Source of the DNA: JBLHHI01 sp047614125
Lineage (GTDB): Bacteria; Bacteroidota; Bacteroidia; NS11-12g; UBA9320
Assembly (NCBI GenBank): GCA_047614125.1
Contig: JBLHHI010000011.1
Span: 1 to 40,631 of the forward strand
Reading direction: 5' to 3'
Length of the DNA stretch: 40,631 nucleotides
In this document: positions 1 to 7,896 of the stretch, one piece after another
How positions within the stretch are numbered: position 1 is the first letter of the stretch
How the letters are laid out: every line of letters starts with the position of its first letter
The notes under the pieces: model-generated
The model's database searches: none
The model's input: the letters and a program-made list of their open reading frames with translations, nothing else
Told to the model about the DNA's origin: nothing
Program-made: the position numbers and the translations under genes

Positions 1-1038
1 CATAATCCAATAGGCCCAATAATAGGGTCCGAAGGCCCGATTTATAAAGGCGTATTGTTCGTATTCAACACCCGAATACGCTGCAATGAAAAATTCCGTC
101 ATATAGGCCAATCCAACCAGCGAGCCCGTTAACAAAATAACCTTACACATGGCTTCTAAGTGTTCTGAGGTGATGTAATCCGTGAGGTTGAGCACCTTAC
201 GTGCAATAACCAAAAGGGTTAATACCATACCAAATCCCGAGAAGATTGCCCCGGCCACAAAATAGGGTGGAAAGATCGTGGTATGCCAACCGGGAATTAC
301 CGAGGTGGCAAAGTCCATCGATACAATGGTGTGCACCGAAAGTACCAGCGGTGTCGAAACTCCAGCTAAAATCAATGAAACAATTTCGTATCGGTGCCAG
401 GTTCTTGCCGAACCGTTCCAGCCCATGGCAAAGAATCCATACCAAAATTTACGTGCCTTTGTAGTTGCACGATCTCGTACCGTTGCAATATCTGGTATTA
501 AGCCTAAGTACCAGAATAAAAGTGATACCGAGAAATACGTTGAAATCGCAAATACGTCCCACAACAACGGGGAGTTAAAGTTTACCCACAACGAGCCATA
601 TGCGTTTGGAAGTGGCAAAGGCCAGAATCCCAACCATACTCTACCCATGTGAAACAAGGGGAACATGGCCGCACATATAACGGCAAAAATTGTCATGGCT
701 TCCGCACTACGGTTAATCGACATTCGCCACTTTTGTCGGAACAAAAGCAGGATTGCCGAGATTAGCGTTCCCGCGTGACCAATACCTACCCAGAATACAA
801 AGTTGGTGATGTCCCAACCCCACATTACAGATTTATTTACACCCCATGTTCCTATTCCTTCCCAAGTTGTCCAACCAATGGCTATAACAAACACCATGAG
901 CAAGGCAAATGAAATGGAAAAACCCAGCCACCAAAGCTTGGTTGGCTTGCTTTCGATGGGCCGACAAATATCATTACTTACGTCGCTGATCGATTTGTTG
1001 CCCGTTACGAGGGGTTTCCTGATTACTGCTTCAAACAT
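1..1038 (-). CDS. actC: Alternative complex III subunit ActC (NrfD/PsrC-like), partial
   Basis: Integral membrane quinol-binding subunit of alternative complex III, which oxidises membrane quinol and passes electrons to cytochrome c or an oxidase. The reverse strand is open from an ATG at 1038 to the window edge (346 codons), so the 3' end is missing. The translation begins MFEAVIRKPLVTGN and has several long hydrophobic helices rich in Trp and Gly, with typical NrfD-family stretches such as FVFWVGIGHAGTLISAILLL, LWDVFAIS and RYEIVSLILAG; the last visible helix lies at about residues 310-325. It begins 17 bases after the actB stop codon, so it is co-transcribed with actB and actA. Short plus-strand ORFs over this stretch are shadows. 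The family call is firm. The role in the complex comes from family knowledge of Rhodothermus and Flavobacterium ACIII. Confidence 0.95.
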   Translation of the reverse strand, partial: MFEAVIRKPLVTGNKSISDVSNDICRPIESKPTKLWWLGFSISFALLMVFVIAIGWTTWEGIGTWGVNKSVMWGWDITNFVFWVGIGHAGTLISAILLLFRQKWRMSINRSAEAMTIFAVICAAMFPLFHMGRVWLGFWPLPLPNAYGSLWVNFNSPLLWDVFAISTYFSVSLLFWYLGLIPDIATVRDRATTKARKFWYGFFAMGWNGSARTWHRYEIVSLILAGVSTPLVLSVHTIVSMDFATSVIPGWHTTIFPPYFVAGAIFSGFGMVLTLLVIARKVLNLTDYITSEHLEAMCKVILLTGSLVGLAYMTEFFIAAYSGVEYEQYAFINRAFGPYYWAYWIM

Positions 1039-1055
1039 CTTCTTCTCTCGATTAT

Positions 1056-4000
1056 TTATGAATGACTATTTTCTGCTTTCACAGCTTCCTTTTTATTTCT
1101 GATCTTGGTTAAGTATACCACAGAAGGCGCAGTATCAATCTCTTCCAACATCTTATATGCTCGGTCGTTTTTAAACAACTTAGCAATCTTACTTTCCGGA
1201 TCGTTGCGATCTCCAAATACAATGGCATTGGATGGACAAGCTTTTGCACAAGCAACCGATACATCTCCATCTTTCATGGTAGTGCTCGCTCGCTTGGCGT
1301 TTAACTTAGCCAACTGAATGTTTTGTACACAGAATGAACATTTCTCCATTACTCCACGAGACCGAACTGTAACGTCTGGATTTAACACCATTCGTCCCAA
1401 CTCGCTGTTGAAATGATAGTCGAACTTGTCGTTCATATTGTACCGGAACCAGTTGAACCGACGTACTTTATATGGGCAGTTGTTTGCACAATACTTAGTA
1501 CCAATGCAACGGTTGTATGTCATTTGGTTTAAGCCTTCCGAGCTGTGTGTGGTTGCCAATACTGGGCAAACCGTTTCGCACGGGGCATGATCACAGTGCT
1601 GACACATTACCGCTTGATGCACTACCGATACATTATCGTAGTGTGCGTAATGGTTGGTTGTGTTGTTCTCATCTAAGCCGGCGATTTCTGTTTCTTTGGT
1701 AACGTATTCGCCTTTTTCCTTGCTTCTACCTCCAAACAATGGAACTGTAATATCTTGAGATTCACTTACTTCAAAGGCATAATACCGATCAATTCTGATC
1801 CAATGCATTTCGCGTCTTCGTCGAACTTCATCTCGTCCAACAACAGGTACGTTGTTTTCGATGCTGCAACTTACAATGCACGAACCACAGCCGGTACAGG
1901 CATTCATGTCAATGGCCATTCCCCAGTGGTGACCTTTCGAGTAGTCTACTTCATCCCATAAAGAAACAATGTGTGGTGGATGCTCGTTGCGAACGTTGTT
2001 GTTTTCTTTATACTCGCCTAAGGTTGCTTCACGCATGTAATCTCTACCTTCAATGGTATGATGTGTTTGTGTTTGAGCAAACTCGTAGGTTTCATTTAAT
2101 TTCTCAATAGTAACGCCTTGTATGCACGTTTCTCCATTTGCCGCCATCAGTGGATAGGCATTCTTACCTAGATTCACCAAGTCGTTTTCAGCACTGGTAA
2201 CAACGGTTCTACCATATCCAAGGGCGATACCCAAGGTGTTTTTAGCTTGTCCTGGTTGGATGAAGACTGGAAGATCTACACTGCCGTTGGCCGCTTTAAC
2301 GCTAATGAATGCACCATTTTCTAAATCATTTGCCTCCGCATCCGATTTCGAAATCAAGACATAGTTATCGTAGGTAACCTTGGTTACCGGATCCGGCATT
2401 TCGTGTGCCCATGGATTGAAAGAGTTGCTTCCATCCTTAACACCTACTTTTTGGTACAAGGCAACTTCAAGTCCGTTTTTCGATTTGGTTAATCCCGCAA
2501 TAGCACTAGCGGTGTTACCGGTAAACGCAGGAGCCGAAGGGCTCGACATTAAATCCAAGAAACCGTCGTGAATGACCTTTTCTGAATTACCTCCTTTTGA
2601 AGAGATAAAGTCGTTAACCCAAGCATAGCTTGCTTGATTTTCTGTATTTTCTGCCAGTTTAACACCCGACCAAAGTAGTAAGGATTCGGCGGCGGCTCTG
2701 GTATTGAACACCTTAGATATAACGGGTTGAGCTGTGGTGTAATACCCTTCAATAGGCTCAAACACATCCCAGCTTTCTAAACCGTGATTATCGGGTGCAT
2801 TTATGTTTGCTTTAGCGGCAGATTCATCCAAAACCGATGTGGTGGATATTACCTTCGTTTTGGCCAGTGCTGCAGCGAGTTTTGCTCCTTTCGAATAGGA
2901 ATAAACCGGGTTGGTATTTACAAAGATTACCGCTCCCACTCTTCCAGAATTCAAATCAGAAACAAAGCCGTCAAAAGCAACTTCGTCGTACGAAGAAATA
3001 TTGGATGCATTGGTGATATCTATGGTTTCGTCGTAATTGCCAAGTAAGGCGTTTATCGAGTTTACAATGCTTTGTTCGTTTGCGTTGTTCGATCCACTAA
3101 TTACCAGCGAAGCACCTCGCGAATCCCACAAATCGTTTGCTACGGTTGCTAAGTTGTTGCCGGGAAGTTCAAAAACTTCGATGGTTTCATCTATACCCAA
3201 GCCCATCTTACCTCGCAACAGGTTATACAAGTTTGCTAACAGTACCCCGTGTTTTGAATTGGCCATTGGGAAACGCGCATCCGCATTGGTGCCGGTCATG
3301 GTCATATTGCCTTCAATCTGATAATGCTTACTCATGGTAGGATTATCAGGTGTTGGAATTCGATTCTTGCTGTAATCAGCCGCAAATCGAACGGGCGAAA
3401 TCCAAGTTCCTAAGAAATCAGCTCCAAAGCTTACAACCACTTTCGCTTTATCGAATCGGTAGTTTGGAACACATTTCTTACCAAAAGAAGCGCCGTTTGC
3501 ATTGCGAATTCCGCTGTATGAAATGGGATCGTATACTACCTGTGACGCATTTGCATTAGCTGCTAAAAAGGCGTCGATCGACTTTTGCAAGATTGGACTT
3601 GAAACTGTTCGTGTTACCACTTTAATGGATTTACCAGCAGCGCCGGTTAAAATCTTAGCAACGGCTCCGTCTACTTTTTCCCAACCTTCTTCATCCGATC
3701 CTTCAATTCGAGGATTTGGCATGCGGTTGGTGTCGTACAAGGAAAGAATGTTGGCTTGACCCAATGCGCATAAGGCGCCTTGACTCAAGAAACTTTCTGC
3801 ATTTCCATCCAACTTAATTGGGCGGCCTTCGCGAACCTTAGCAATTACTGGAAAACCTTCGTTGTACACACCACTGCTCGTGGCGTAGTACAAGGCATTG
3901 CCAGGAGTTACGTTTTCTGGTTTGTCTAAATACGGAATGGCATACTTAATAGGCGCCTTATTACAAGCTGCCAATGCCACCGCACTTACACTAAAACCAA

Positions 4001-4163
4001 AGAATTTTAAAAAGTCTCGGCGATTTGAACTAAGTCCATCGCCATCCGAAAGAATCTCTTCCATTGGCAAGCCCTCAGAGAACTCGCTGTTAACAACCGG
4101 GCTTACGCTCAGGTCGTTTCCAACTTCGGCTACGTCTCTCCAGTATTTATTAGAATTTCCCAT
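1056..4163 (-). CDS. actB: Alternative complex III subunit ActB (molybdopterin-oxidoreductase-like + Fe-S domain)
   Basis: Large periplasm-facing iron-sulfur subunit of alternative complex III (1035 aa). The N-terminus carries a Tat motif (RRDFLKFFG, residues 48-56) followed by a hydrophobic stretch ending in a lipobox-like LAAC with Cys67, so export by Tat and possible lipidation are likely. Residues of about 80-740 resemble the molybdopterin-oxidoreductase fold, which in ACIII carries no cofactor. Residues of about 750-990 form a ferredoxin-like domain with CTGCGSCIVSC, CQHCDHAPCETVC, CIGTKYCANNC, CSFC and CAKAC. I count 15 cysteines in these motifs, exactly the number needed for three [4Fe-4S] and one [3Fe-4S] cluster, as known for the family. 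It sits between actA (31-base gap) and actC (17-base gap) in one transcription unit. Confidence 0.96.
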   Translation of the reverse strand: MGNSNKYWRDVAEVGNDLSVSPVVNSEFSEGLPMEEILSDGDGLSSNRRDFLKFFGFSVSAVALAACNKAPIKYAIPYLDKPENVTPGNALYYATSSGVYNEGFPVIAKVREGRPIKLDGNAESFLSQGALCALGQANILSLYDTNRMPNPRIEGSDEEGWEKVDGAVAKILTGAAGKSIKVVTRTVSSPILQKSIDAFLAANANASQVVYDPISYSGIRNANGASFGKKCVPNYRFDKAKVVVSFGADFLGTWISPVRFAADYSKNRIPTPDNPTMSKHYQIEGNMTMTGTNADARFPMANSKHGVLLANLYNLLRGKMGLGIDETIEVFELPGNNLATVANDLWDSRGASLVISGSNNANEQSIVNSINALLGNYDETIDITNASNISSYDEVAFDGFVSDLNSGRVGAVIFVNTNPVYSYSKGAKLAAALAKTKVISTTSVLDESAAKANINAPDNHGLESWDVFEPIEGYYTTAQPVISKVFNTRAAAESLLLWSGVKLAENTENQASYAWVNDFISSKGGNSEKVIHDGFLDLMSSPSAPAFTGNTASAIAGLTKSKNGLEVALYQKVGVKDGSNSFNPWAHEMPDPVTKVTYDNYVLISKSDAEANDLENGAFISVKAANGSVDLPVFIQPGQAKNTLGIALGYGRTVVTSAENDLVNLGKNAYPLMAANGETCIQGVTIEKLNETYEFAQTQTHHTIEGRDYMREATLGEYKENNNVRNEHPPHIVSLWDEVDYSKGHHWGMAIDMNACTGCGSCIVSCSIENNVPVVGRDEVRRRREMHWIRIDRYYAFEVSESQDITVPLFGGRSKEKGEYVTKETEIAGLDENNTTNHYAHYDNVSVVHQAVMCQHCDHAPCETVCPVLATTHSSEGLNQMTYNRCIGTKYCANNCPYKVRRFNWFRYNMNDKFDYHFNSELGRMVLNPDVTVRSRGVMEKCSFCVQNIQLAKLNAKRASTTMKDGDVSVACAKACPSNAIVFGDRNDPESKIAKLFKNDRAYKMLEEIDTAPSVVYLTKIRNKKEAVKAENSHS

Positions 4164-4194
4164 TTATTTCAGTGAAATTTAATTTCCGTTTTTA

Positions 4195-5049
4195 TTAATA
4201 ATGACATTTCGAACATTCCAAACCACCGTTTTGTGCAACGGTAACATAATGTTCGCCCTTCTCTTTCATTTCTTTATGTACGTCTTCGTAGTAGGCGTTG
4301 TTTTCAACATCGATGCCTCGTTGACGGTGACAGTTAATACACCAGCTCATTTGAAGCGTGGCAAACTGTTCTACTTTTTCCATTTCTTGAATCTGACCGT
4401 GACAAGTCTGACACTCAACCTTACCAACCGTAACGTGTTGCGAGTGATTGAAATACGCCAAATCCGGCAAGTTGTGAATTCGAACCCACTTCAAAGGTTT
4501 TTTATCCAATGTTGGATCGTAGGTGGATGTTTCTGGATCAAAGCCAACGGCAGCATAGAGCTTCGCTAGTTCCGGCGAAACTTGCCCATCGTACTTATCC
4601 CGAAGTTGCGCACCTTTATGACAGTTCATACACGTATTTGCGCTGGGTATGCTGGCTTGTTTGCTAATGCTCGCTGTAGAGTGGCAGTATTGGCAATCGA
4701 TTTGCATCTTACCTGCGTGCAAGCTGTGATCATAGGCAATGGGCTGATCGGGCGAATATCCTTGTTGAACGCCAACCTCCCACATTCCATAATTATAGCC
4801 CCAGCCTCCAAGAACAACCATTAAGAAACCACTTACAATAAGGGTAACAATCGTTGGATTCCATTTGGAAGTAACGGGTTTAATTTTTCGTTCAAACCAC
4901 GACGGCTCAACCGCTTCCGGGTTGCGATCCCGCAGCATGGCCGAAACGTTGCGCATTACGCCAAAAAGGAGCAAGGCGATTAATAGCAGCACCACCGCTA
5001 AAATTATAAGTGCGACAAAAGTTGAATTGTTATAAAAACTTCCAGACAT
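4195..5049 (-). CDS. actA: Alternative complex III subunit ActA (pentaheme cytochrome c)
   Basis: Membrane-anchored multiheme cytochrome c subunit of alternative complex III (284 aa). Five CxxCH heme-binding motifs are visible: CQYCH, CMNCH, CQTCH, CINCH and CSKCH, the last at the extreme C-terminus. This is the pentaheme count expected for ActA. Two hydrophobic segments precede them, around residues 10-32 and 64-88, the first starting ALIILAVVLLLIALLLFG; they anchor the protein with the hemes on the periplasmic side. It is the first gene of the visible operon (actA-actB-actC; actDEF would be expected beyond the window edge). The ATG at 5049 is the natural start, giving MSGSFYNNSTF before the first helix. 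Confidence 0.95.
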   Translation of the reverse strand: MSGSFYNNSTFVALIILAVVLLLIALLLFGVMRNVSAMLRDRNPEAVEPSWFERKIKPVTSKWNPTIVTLIVSGFLMVVLGGWGYNYGMWEVGVQQGYSPDQPIAYDHSLHAGKMQIDCQYCHSTASISKQASIPSANTCMNCHKGAQLRDKYDGQVSPELAKLYAAVGFDPETSTYDPTLDKKPLKWVRIHNLPDLAYFNHSQHVTVGKVECQTCHGQIQEMEKVEQFATLQMSWCINCHRQRGIDVENNAYYEDVHKEMKEKGEHYVTVAQNGGLECSKCHY

Positions 5050-5158
5050 TTATTCCTGTTTATTAATCAATTACCAAAGTTTCTTGAAAAAGTAAATCCT
5101 TTTAAATCAAGTAATTATGAGTTAAAATGAAGATTATTTTACATTCTCACAAACGCGG

Positions 5159-5166
5159 CAAATATA
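5159..5166 (-). promoter_or_regulatory. Candidate -7 box for the act operon
   Basis: On the minus strand this reads TATATTTG, a perfect match to the Bacteroidota TAnnTTTG -7 box. It would place transcription start near 5152, about 100 bases before the actA start. I see no TTG -33 element at the usual 17-21 base spacing, so the call is tentative. Confidence 0.35.
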
Positions 5167-5367
5167 AATTGTAAAGCGCGCCTATGCCTTTTGAAATATT
5201 CACAATTTGCAATTTAGAAGTTGTCTAAATAAAGCCACCCAACTGCACGTAGCTTGTTGCATTCTTTGCCTTCTGAGCCCTGCAATTTACATGATCCACT
5301 AACATTTACCTTTACCCGTTGATAACTCGAGAATATCTCATAAACCAAACAAAGGGATGTGTAAAAG

Positions 5368-5415
5368 TATTGGTATTGAGACTTGAGTATTGAGTATTGA
5401 GATATGAGTATCAAG
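5368..5415. repeat. Heptanucleotide tandem array (TATTGAG-like)
   Basis: A shortened unit (TATTGG) is followed by six consecutive 7-base units from 5374 to 5415: TATTGAG, ACTTGAG, TATTGAG, TATTGAG, ATATGAG and TATCAAG. The period is exact after the first unit. It lies in the non-coding interval between actA and phoH. Confidence 0.85.
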
Positions 5416-5539
5416 ACTGTCGGTTTCTTGTTTCTGGTTTCCACCTACGCTTCTCTGCGGCGGACGGGTCTGGTTTGTTGGGTGGTTAATGATGAATTGA
5501 TTATGGCAAAAGGCATTAATCCAATCACAACATCTTTCT

Positions 5540-5552
5540 GCTCCAGAGGAGC
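5540..5552. repeat. GCTCC-AGA-GGAGC hairpin, REP-like
   Basis: A perfect 5-bp inverted repeat (GCTCC 5540-5544, GGAGC 5548-5552) around an AGA loop, inside a GC-richer stretch of the otherwise AT-rich interval. From memory, short palindromes of the GCTCCnnnGGAGC type are part of dispersed intergenic repeats in many Bacteroidota genomes. Whether this one is repeated elsewhere cannot be seen here; it has no second copy that I noticed in the window. Confidence 0.4.
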
Positions 5553-5644
5553 CACACCTCATCAGAATGGTTAATGGTTCCGCCTTCAGCCAGCGGCTTA
5601 CAGTGGACACGTCTCGTTTCGGGTTTATGGCCAGATATTGTGCC

Positions 5645-5668
5645 TGAGATTGAAATTGAGATTGAGTT
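5645..5668. repeat. Hexanucleotide tandem array (TGAGAT-like)
   Basis: Four consecutive 6-base units: TGAGAT, TGAAAT, TGAGAT, TGAGTT. Non-coding. The unit resembles the TTGAG core of the heptamer array about 240 bases upstream. Confidence 0.75.
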
Positions 5669-5713
5669 TGGCCTTGATATCTAGACGAGGACTACCGATT
5701 GGTAGATTTTTTT

Positions 5714-5749
5714 AAACTTAAACTTAGACTTAGACTTAGACTTAAACTT
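5714..5749. repeat. Hexanucleotide tandem array (AAACTT/AGACTT) at the phoH 3' end
   Basis: Six consecutive 6-base units in two variants, in the order AAACTT twice, AGACTT three times, AAACTT once. The array reaches into the phoH stop codon (TTA on the plus strand at 5748-5750), so it forms the immediate 3' untranslated end of the phoH message. Confidence 0.85.
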
Positions 5750-6695
5750 AACTCGCGTCGTACGCCTTGATTATTTCTTTAACCAACCGATGACGAACAA
5801 CATCAGTAGTGTCTAAGAAAACCACCTCTATACCTTTTACGTTTCCAAGAATATTAATGGCTTTTTGCAAGCCCGATTGTTGATTTCTGGGCAAGTCGAT
5901 TTGGCTTAAATCTCCCGTAATTATCACCTTAGCATTGGGGCCCATTCGTGTTAAAAACATTTTGAGCTGCGTATCCGTTGCATTTTGTGCTTCATCTAAA
6001 ATCACATAACAATTGTCGAGCGTTCTTCCACGCATAAAGGCCAACGGAATAATCTCAATCGTCTCATTTTCAATGAACTTGAGGTATTTGTCGTTTGGAA
6101 TCATGTCCTTCAACGCATCGTATAAGGGCTTAACATAGGGATCTATTTTCTCTTTCAAATCACCCGGCAAAAAGCCAAGGCTCTCCCCTGCTTCAACCGC
6201 AGGTCTGGCCAAAATTATTTTTCGTACTTCCTTATCCTTTAACGCCTTTACCGCAATGGCCACTGCCGTATAGGTCTTACCAGTACCAGCAGGACCAACG
6301 GCCATAACTACATCGTGTTTAAGGCTGGCTTCTACCAATTCCTTTTGATTGGCTGTTCTTGCTCGAACCATTTTACCCTTTGGGCCATGCACCAAAACAT
6401 CGCTTAAGTTTAGTGTGTTTCGTTTCGGAATGGTGCCTTGCTCAGCACCTTGCAGCATTTCACCAACGTCGGCAGCATTTAAACTTGCATGCGCTTCCAA
6501 CTGTTGCAAAATGGCCAAAATGGCCGCCTTAAATTCAACCAAATCTTCGGCTGAACCACTGCCTTTAATTTCATTTCCTCGAGCCGAAAGTTTTAACTTA
6601 GGGTATGAATTTTTAAGCAAGGTAAAATTGCTGTTGTCGTTGCCAAAAAAACGTGTTGGACTTACGTTTTCAATGAGAATTGTTACTTCCGTCAA
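5748..6695 (-). CDS. PhoH-like ATPase
   Basis: Cytoplasmic P-loop ATPase of the PhoH/YbeZ family (315 aa, normal length). Residues 1-90 hold a small N-terminal domain of the type seen in this family. The Walker A motif GPAGTGKT is at 134-141 and the Walker B motif VILDEAQNAT at 231-240, followed by a GDLSQIDLPR motif near residue 272, all diagnostic. YbeZ-type PhoH proteins work with the endoribonuclease YbeY in ribosome and RNA maintenance; no ybeY gene lies next to it here. It is transcribed away from the DUF62 gene at 6770, with 74 bases between the two starts. The ATG at 6695 gives MTEVTILIENV, a good family start. Confidence 0.93.
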   Translation of the reverse strand: MTEVTILIENVSPTRFFGNDNSNFTLLKNSYPKLKLSARGNEIKGSGSAEDLVEFKAAILAILQQLEAHASLNAADVGEMLQGAEQGTIPKRNTLNLSDVLVHGPKGKMVRARTANQKELVEASLKHDVVMAVGPAGTGKTYTAVAIAVKALKDKEVRKIILARPAVEAGESLGFLPGDLKEKIDPYVKPLYDALKDMIPNDKYLKFIENETIEIIPLAFMRGRTLDNCYVILDEAQNATDTQLKMFLTRMGPNAKVIITGDLSQIDLPRNQQSGLQKAINILGNVKGIEVVFLDTTDVVRHRLVKEIIKAYDAS

Positions 6696-6769
6696 ATGCG
6701 CTCTTTTATTAAGTTGGTTCTAAATCTTTGTGTTAATTTCGTTTTCAAATTTAACCGCTTTCATTTAAA

Positions 6770-7546
6770 TTGAATCTAGTAACTTTATCCACCGATTTCG
6801 GAGAGACCTCTCATCATTTAGCATCGGCAAAAGGGCAGTTATACCGCTCATTTCCAGGTGTTCAAGTGGTAGACATCAATCATTCGATTTCGGCGTGCGA
6901 CATCAACGAGGCCTCTTTTATATTGGACTATGTGTACGAAGACTTTCCGGATGGAACGATTCATATATTAGGTGTGGATGCTTTACACCGGCTAGAACAT
7001 GCGGGTCTTTTGGTTATGAAGATGGCCGAACAGTTCTTTATTGGGTACAATCATGGCTTACTTCCGCTCATTGATCCAAACGCCTCGAGAAGTTATTATT
7101 TGTTGGATGGTTTTCTTGGTAACCATTTCGATTGGGTGAAACTTGCGGCTATTTCCGCTGTTAAAGTGATCCTGCAAAATTCTTTGTCGGACTTCACATG
7201 CGATTTATCCGAGGTATATACCAAAGGGCAGATTCAACCCGTTGTTTTTAATGATATGTTGCAGGGACAAGTGGTATACATTGGGCAAAGAGGACTGGCG
7301 CATACCAACATCCAACAAAATGAATTTGAAACGTTTTTGGGAAAGGCCAAACCATTGATTCATCTAACTCGACACGAAACCGTTACGAAAATATGCACGC
7401 ATCTTCTTACTTTAAAGAAGGCCGAATTGGGATGTTTCTTTAATAAACGAGGGTATTTATGTGCTGGTTTTTATCAGGACGACACCCGTGCCTTGTTGGC
7501 GTTCCGATATGGAACGCCCGTTCGAATAGAAAAACTCCACACATAA
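6770..7546 (+). CDS. DUF62 / SAM hydrolase (hydroxide adenosyltransferase)-like protein
   Basis: 258 aa related to the DUF62 family, which hydrolyses S-adenosylmethionine to adenosine and methionine (relatives are SAM-dependent fluorinases and chlorinases). The N-terminal LSTDFG motif (TDFG 8-11), DINHSI (35-40) and GTIHILGVD (62-70) are recognisable. Several residues used for catalysis in characterised members look altered: VDPGVGxxR is replaced by GVDALHR (68-74), the usual DNG by GYNHG (92-96), and the FHGRDxFAPxAA-type motif by FLGNHFDWVKLAA (115-127). The start is TTG at 6770: an in-frame stop lies at 6752, no ATG intervenes, and the family begins M-x-x-VTLxTDFG. Seven bases separate it from the next gene, so the two are probably co-transcribed. 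Family membership is sound; activity is uncertain. Confidence 0.85.
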   Translation: MNLVTLSTDFGETSHHLASAKGQLYRSFPGVQVVDINHSISACDINEASFILDYVYEDFPDGTIHILGVDALHRLEHAGLLVMKMAEQFFIGYNHGLLPLIDPNASRSYYLLDGFLGNHFDWVKLAAISAVKVILQNSLSDFTCDLSEVYTKGQIQPVVFNDMLQGQVVYIGQRGLAHTNIQQNEFETFLGKAKPLIHLTRHETVTKICTHLLTLKKAELGCFFNKRGYLCAGFYQDDTRALLAFRYGTPVRIEKLHT

Positions 7547-7553
7547 TCGGAAT

Positions 7554-7859
7554 ATGATTGTACGTCTAGTTAAAATGAACATGAAAGCAGAAGACGCCGC
7601 CAATTTTGAGGCATACTTTGTTTCAAGACATTCGTTAATAGCCAGCTTTCCCGGTTGTAATCGTGTTGAATTGTTAAAGACTAAAGCGTGTAATTCTATC
7701 GGCATCATTTACTTTACCCGAAGCATATGGATGAATGAAGGAAGCTTAGAAGCCTATCGAAATTCTGGGGTGTTTAAAGAGACTTGGACCCAGGTAAAAC
7801 AATGGTTTAATGAAAAAGCGGAAGCTTGGACCACAGAAATTGTTGAAGGGAATGATTGA
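7554..7859 (+). CDS. Antibiotic biosynthesis monooxygenase (ABM)-fold protein
   Basis: Small cytoplasmic protein (101 aa) of the dimeric alpha/beta-barrel ABM superfamily, whose members include quinol monooxygenases and heme-degrading enzymes. The opening strand MIVRLVKMNM, the FPGCNRVELL strand and a C-terminal amphipathic helix around VKQWFNEKAEAW match the fold in length and order. I see no residues that fix a substrate. It follows the DUF62 gene by 7 bases and precedes the TPR-CAP gene by 37 bases. The fold is probable; the function is unknown. Confidence 0.75.
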   Translation: MIVRLVKMNMKAEDAANFEAYFVSRHSLIASFPGCNRVELLKTKACNSIGIIYFTRSIWMNEGSLEAYRNSGVFKETWTQVKQWFNEKAEAWTTEIVEGND

Positions 7860-7896
7860 AATTTGATGGAAAGATTTAATATTGTTTGATTGTAGC

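Larger units (their letters stand above)
5050..5747. other. Gene-free interval between actA and phoH
   Basis: About 700 bases with no convincing gene. The actA-proximal 120 bases are AT-rich and contain a candidate promoter for the act operon. The rest holds a heptamer tandem array (5368-5415), a GC-richer stretch at 5430-5640 with a GCTCC/GGAGC hairpin, a hexamer array (5645-5668) and a second hexamer array (5714-5749) that reaches the phoH stop codon. Short open frames on the minus strand here (5214-5444, 5338-5610) translate the repeats into low-complexity runs rich in Q, Y, S, I and L and are judged spurious. Confidence 0.8.

Noticed and set aside
197..1102. Several short plus- and minus-strand open frames in the first kilobase
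   Set aside because: They overlap the long open actC frame, which has clear NrfD-family sequence; they are shadows.
2549..4182. Plus-strand frames of 60-94 codons opposite actB
   Set aside because: They lie wholly inside the actB coding region and show no family features.
5214..5610. Two minus-strand frames of 76 and 90 codons between actA and phoH
   Set aside because: Their translations reflect the TATTGAG array and the palindromic stretch, with no protein-like pattern outside the repeats.
5368..5749. CRISPR array
   Set aside because: The units are 6-7 bases in direct tandem with no spacers, and no cas genes are present.
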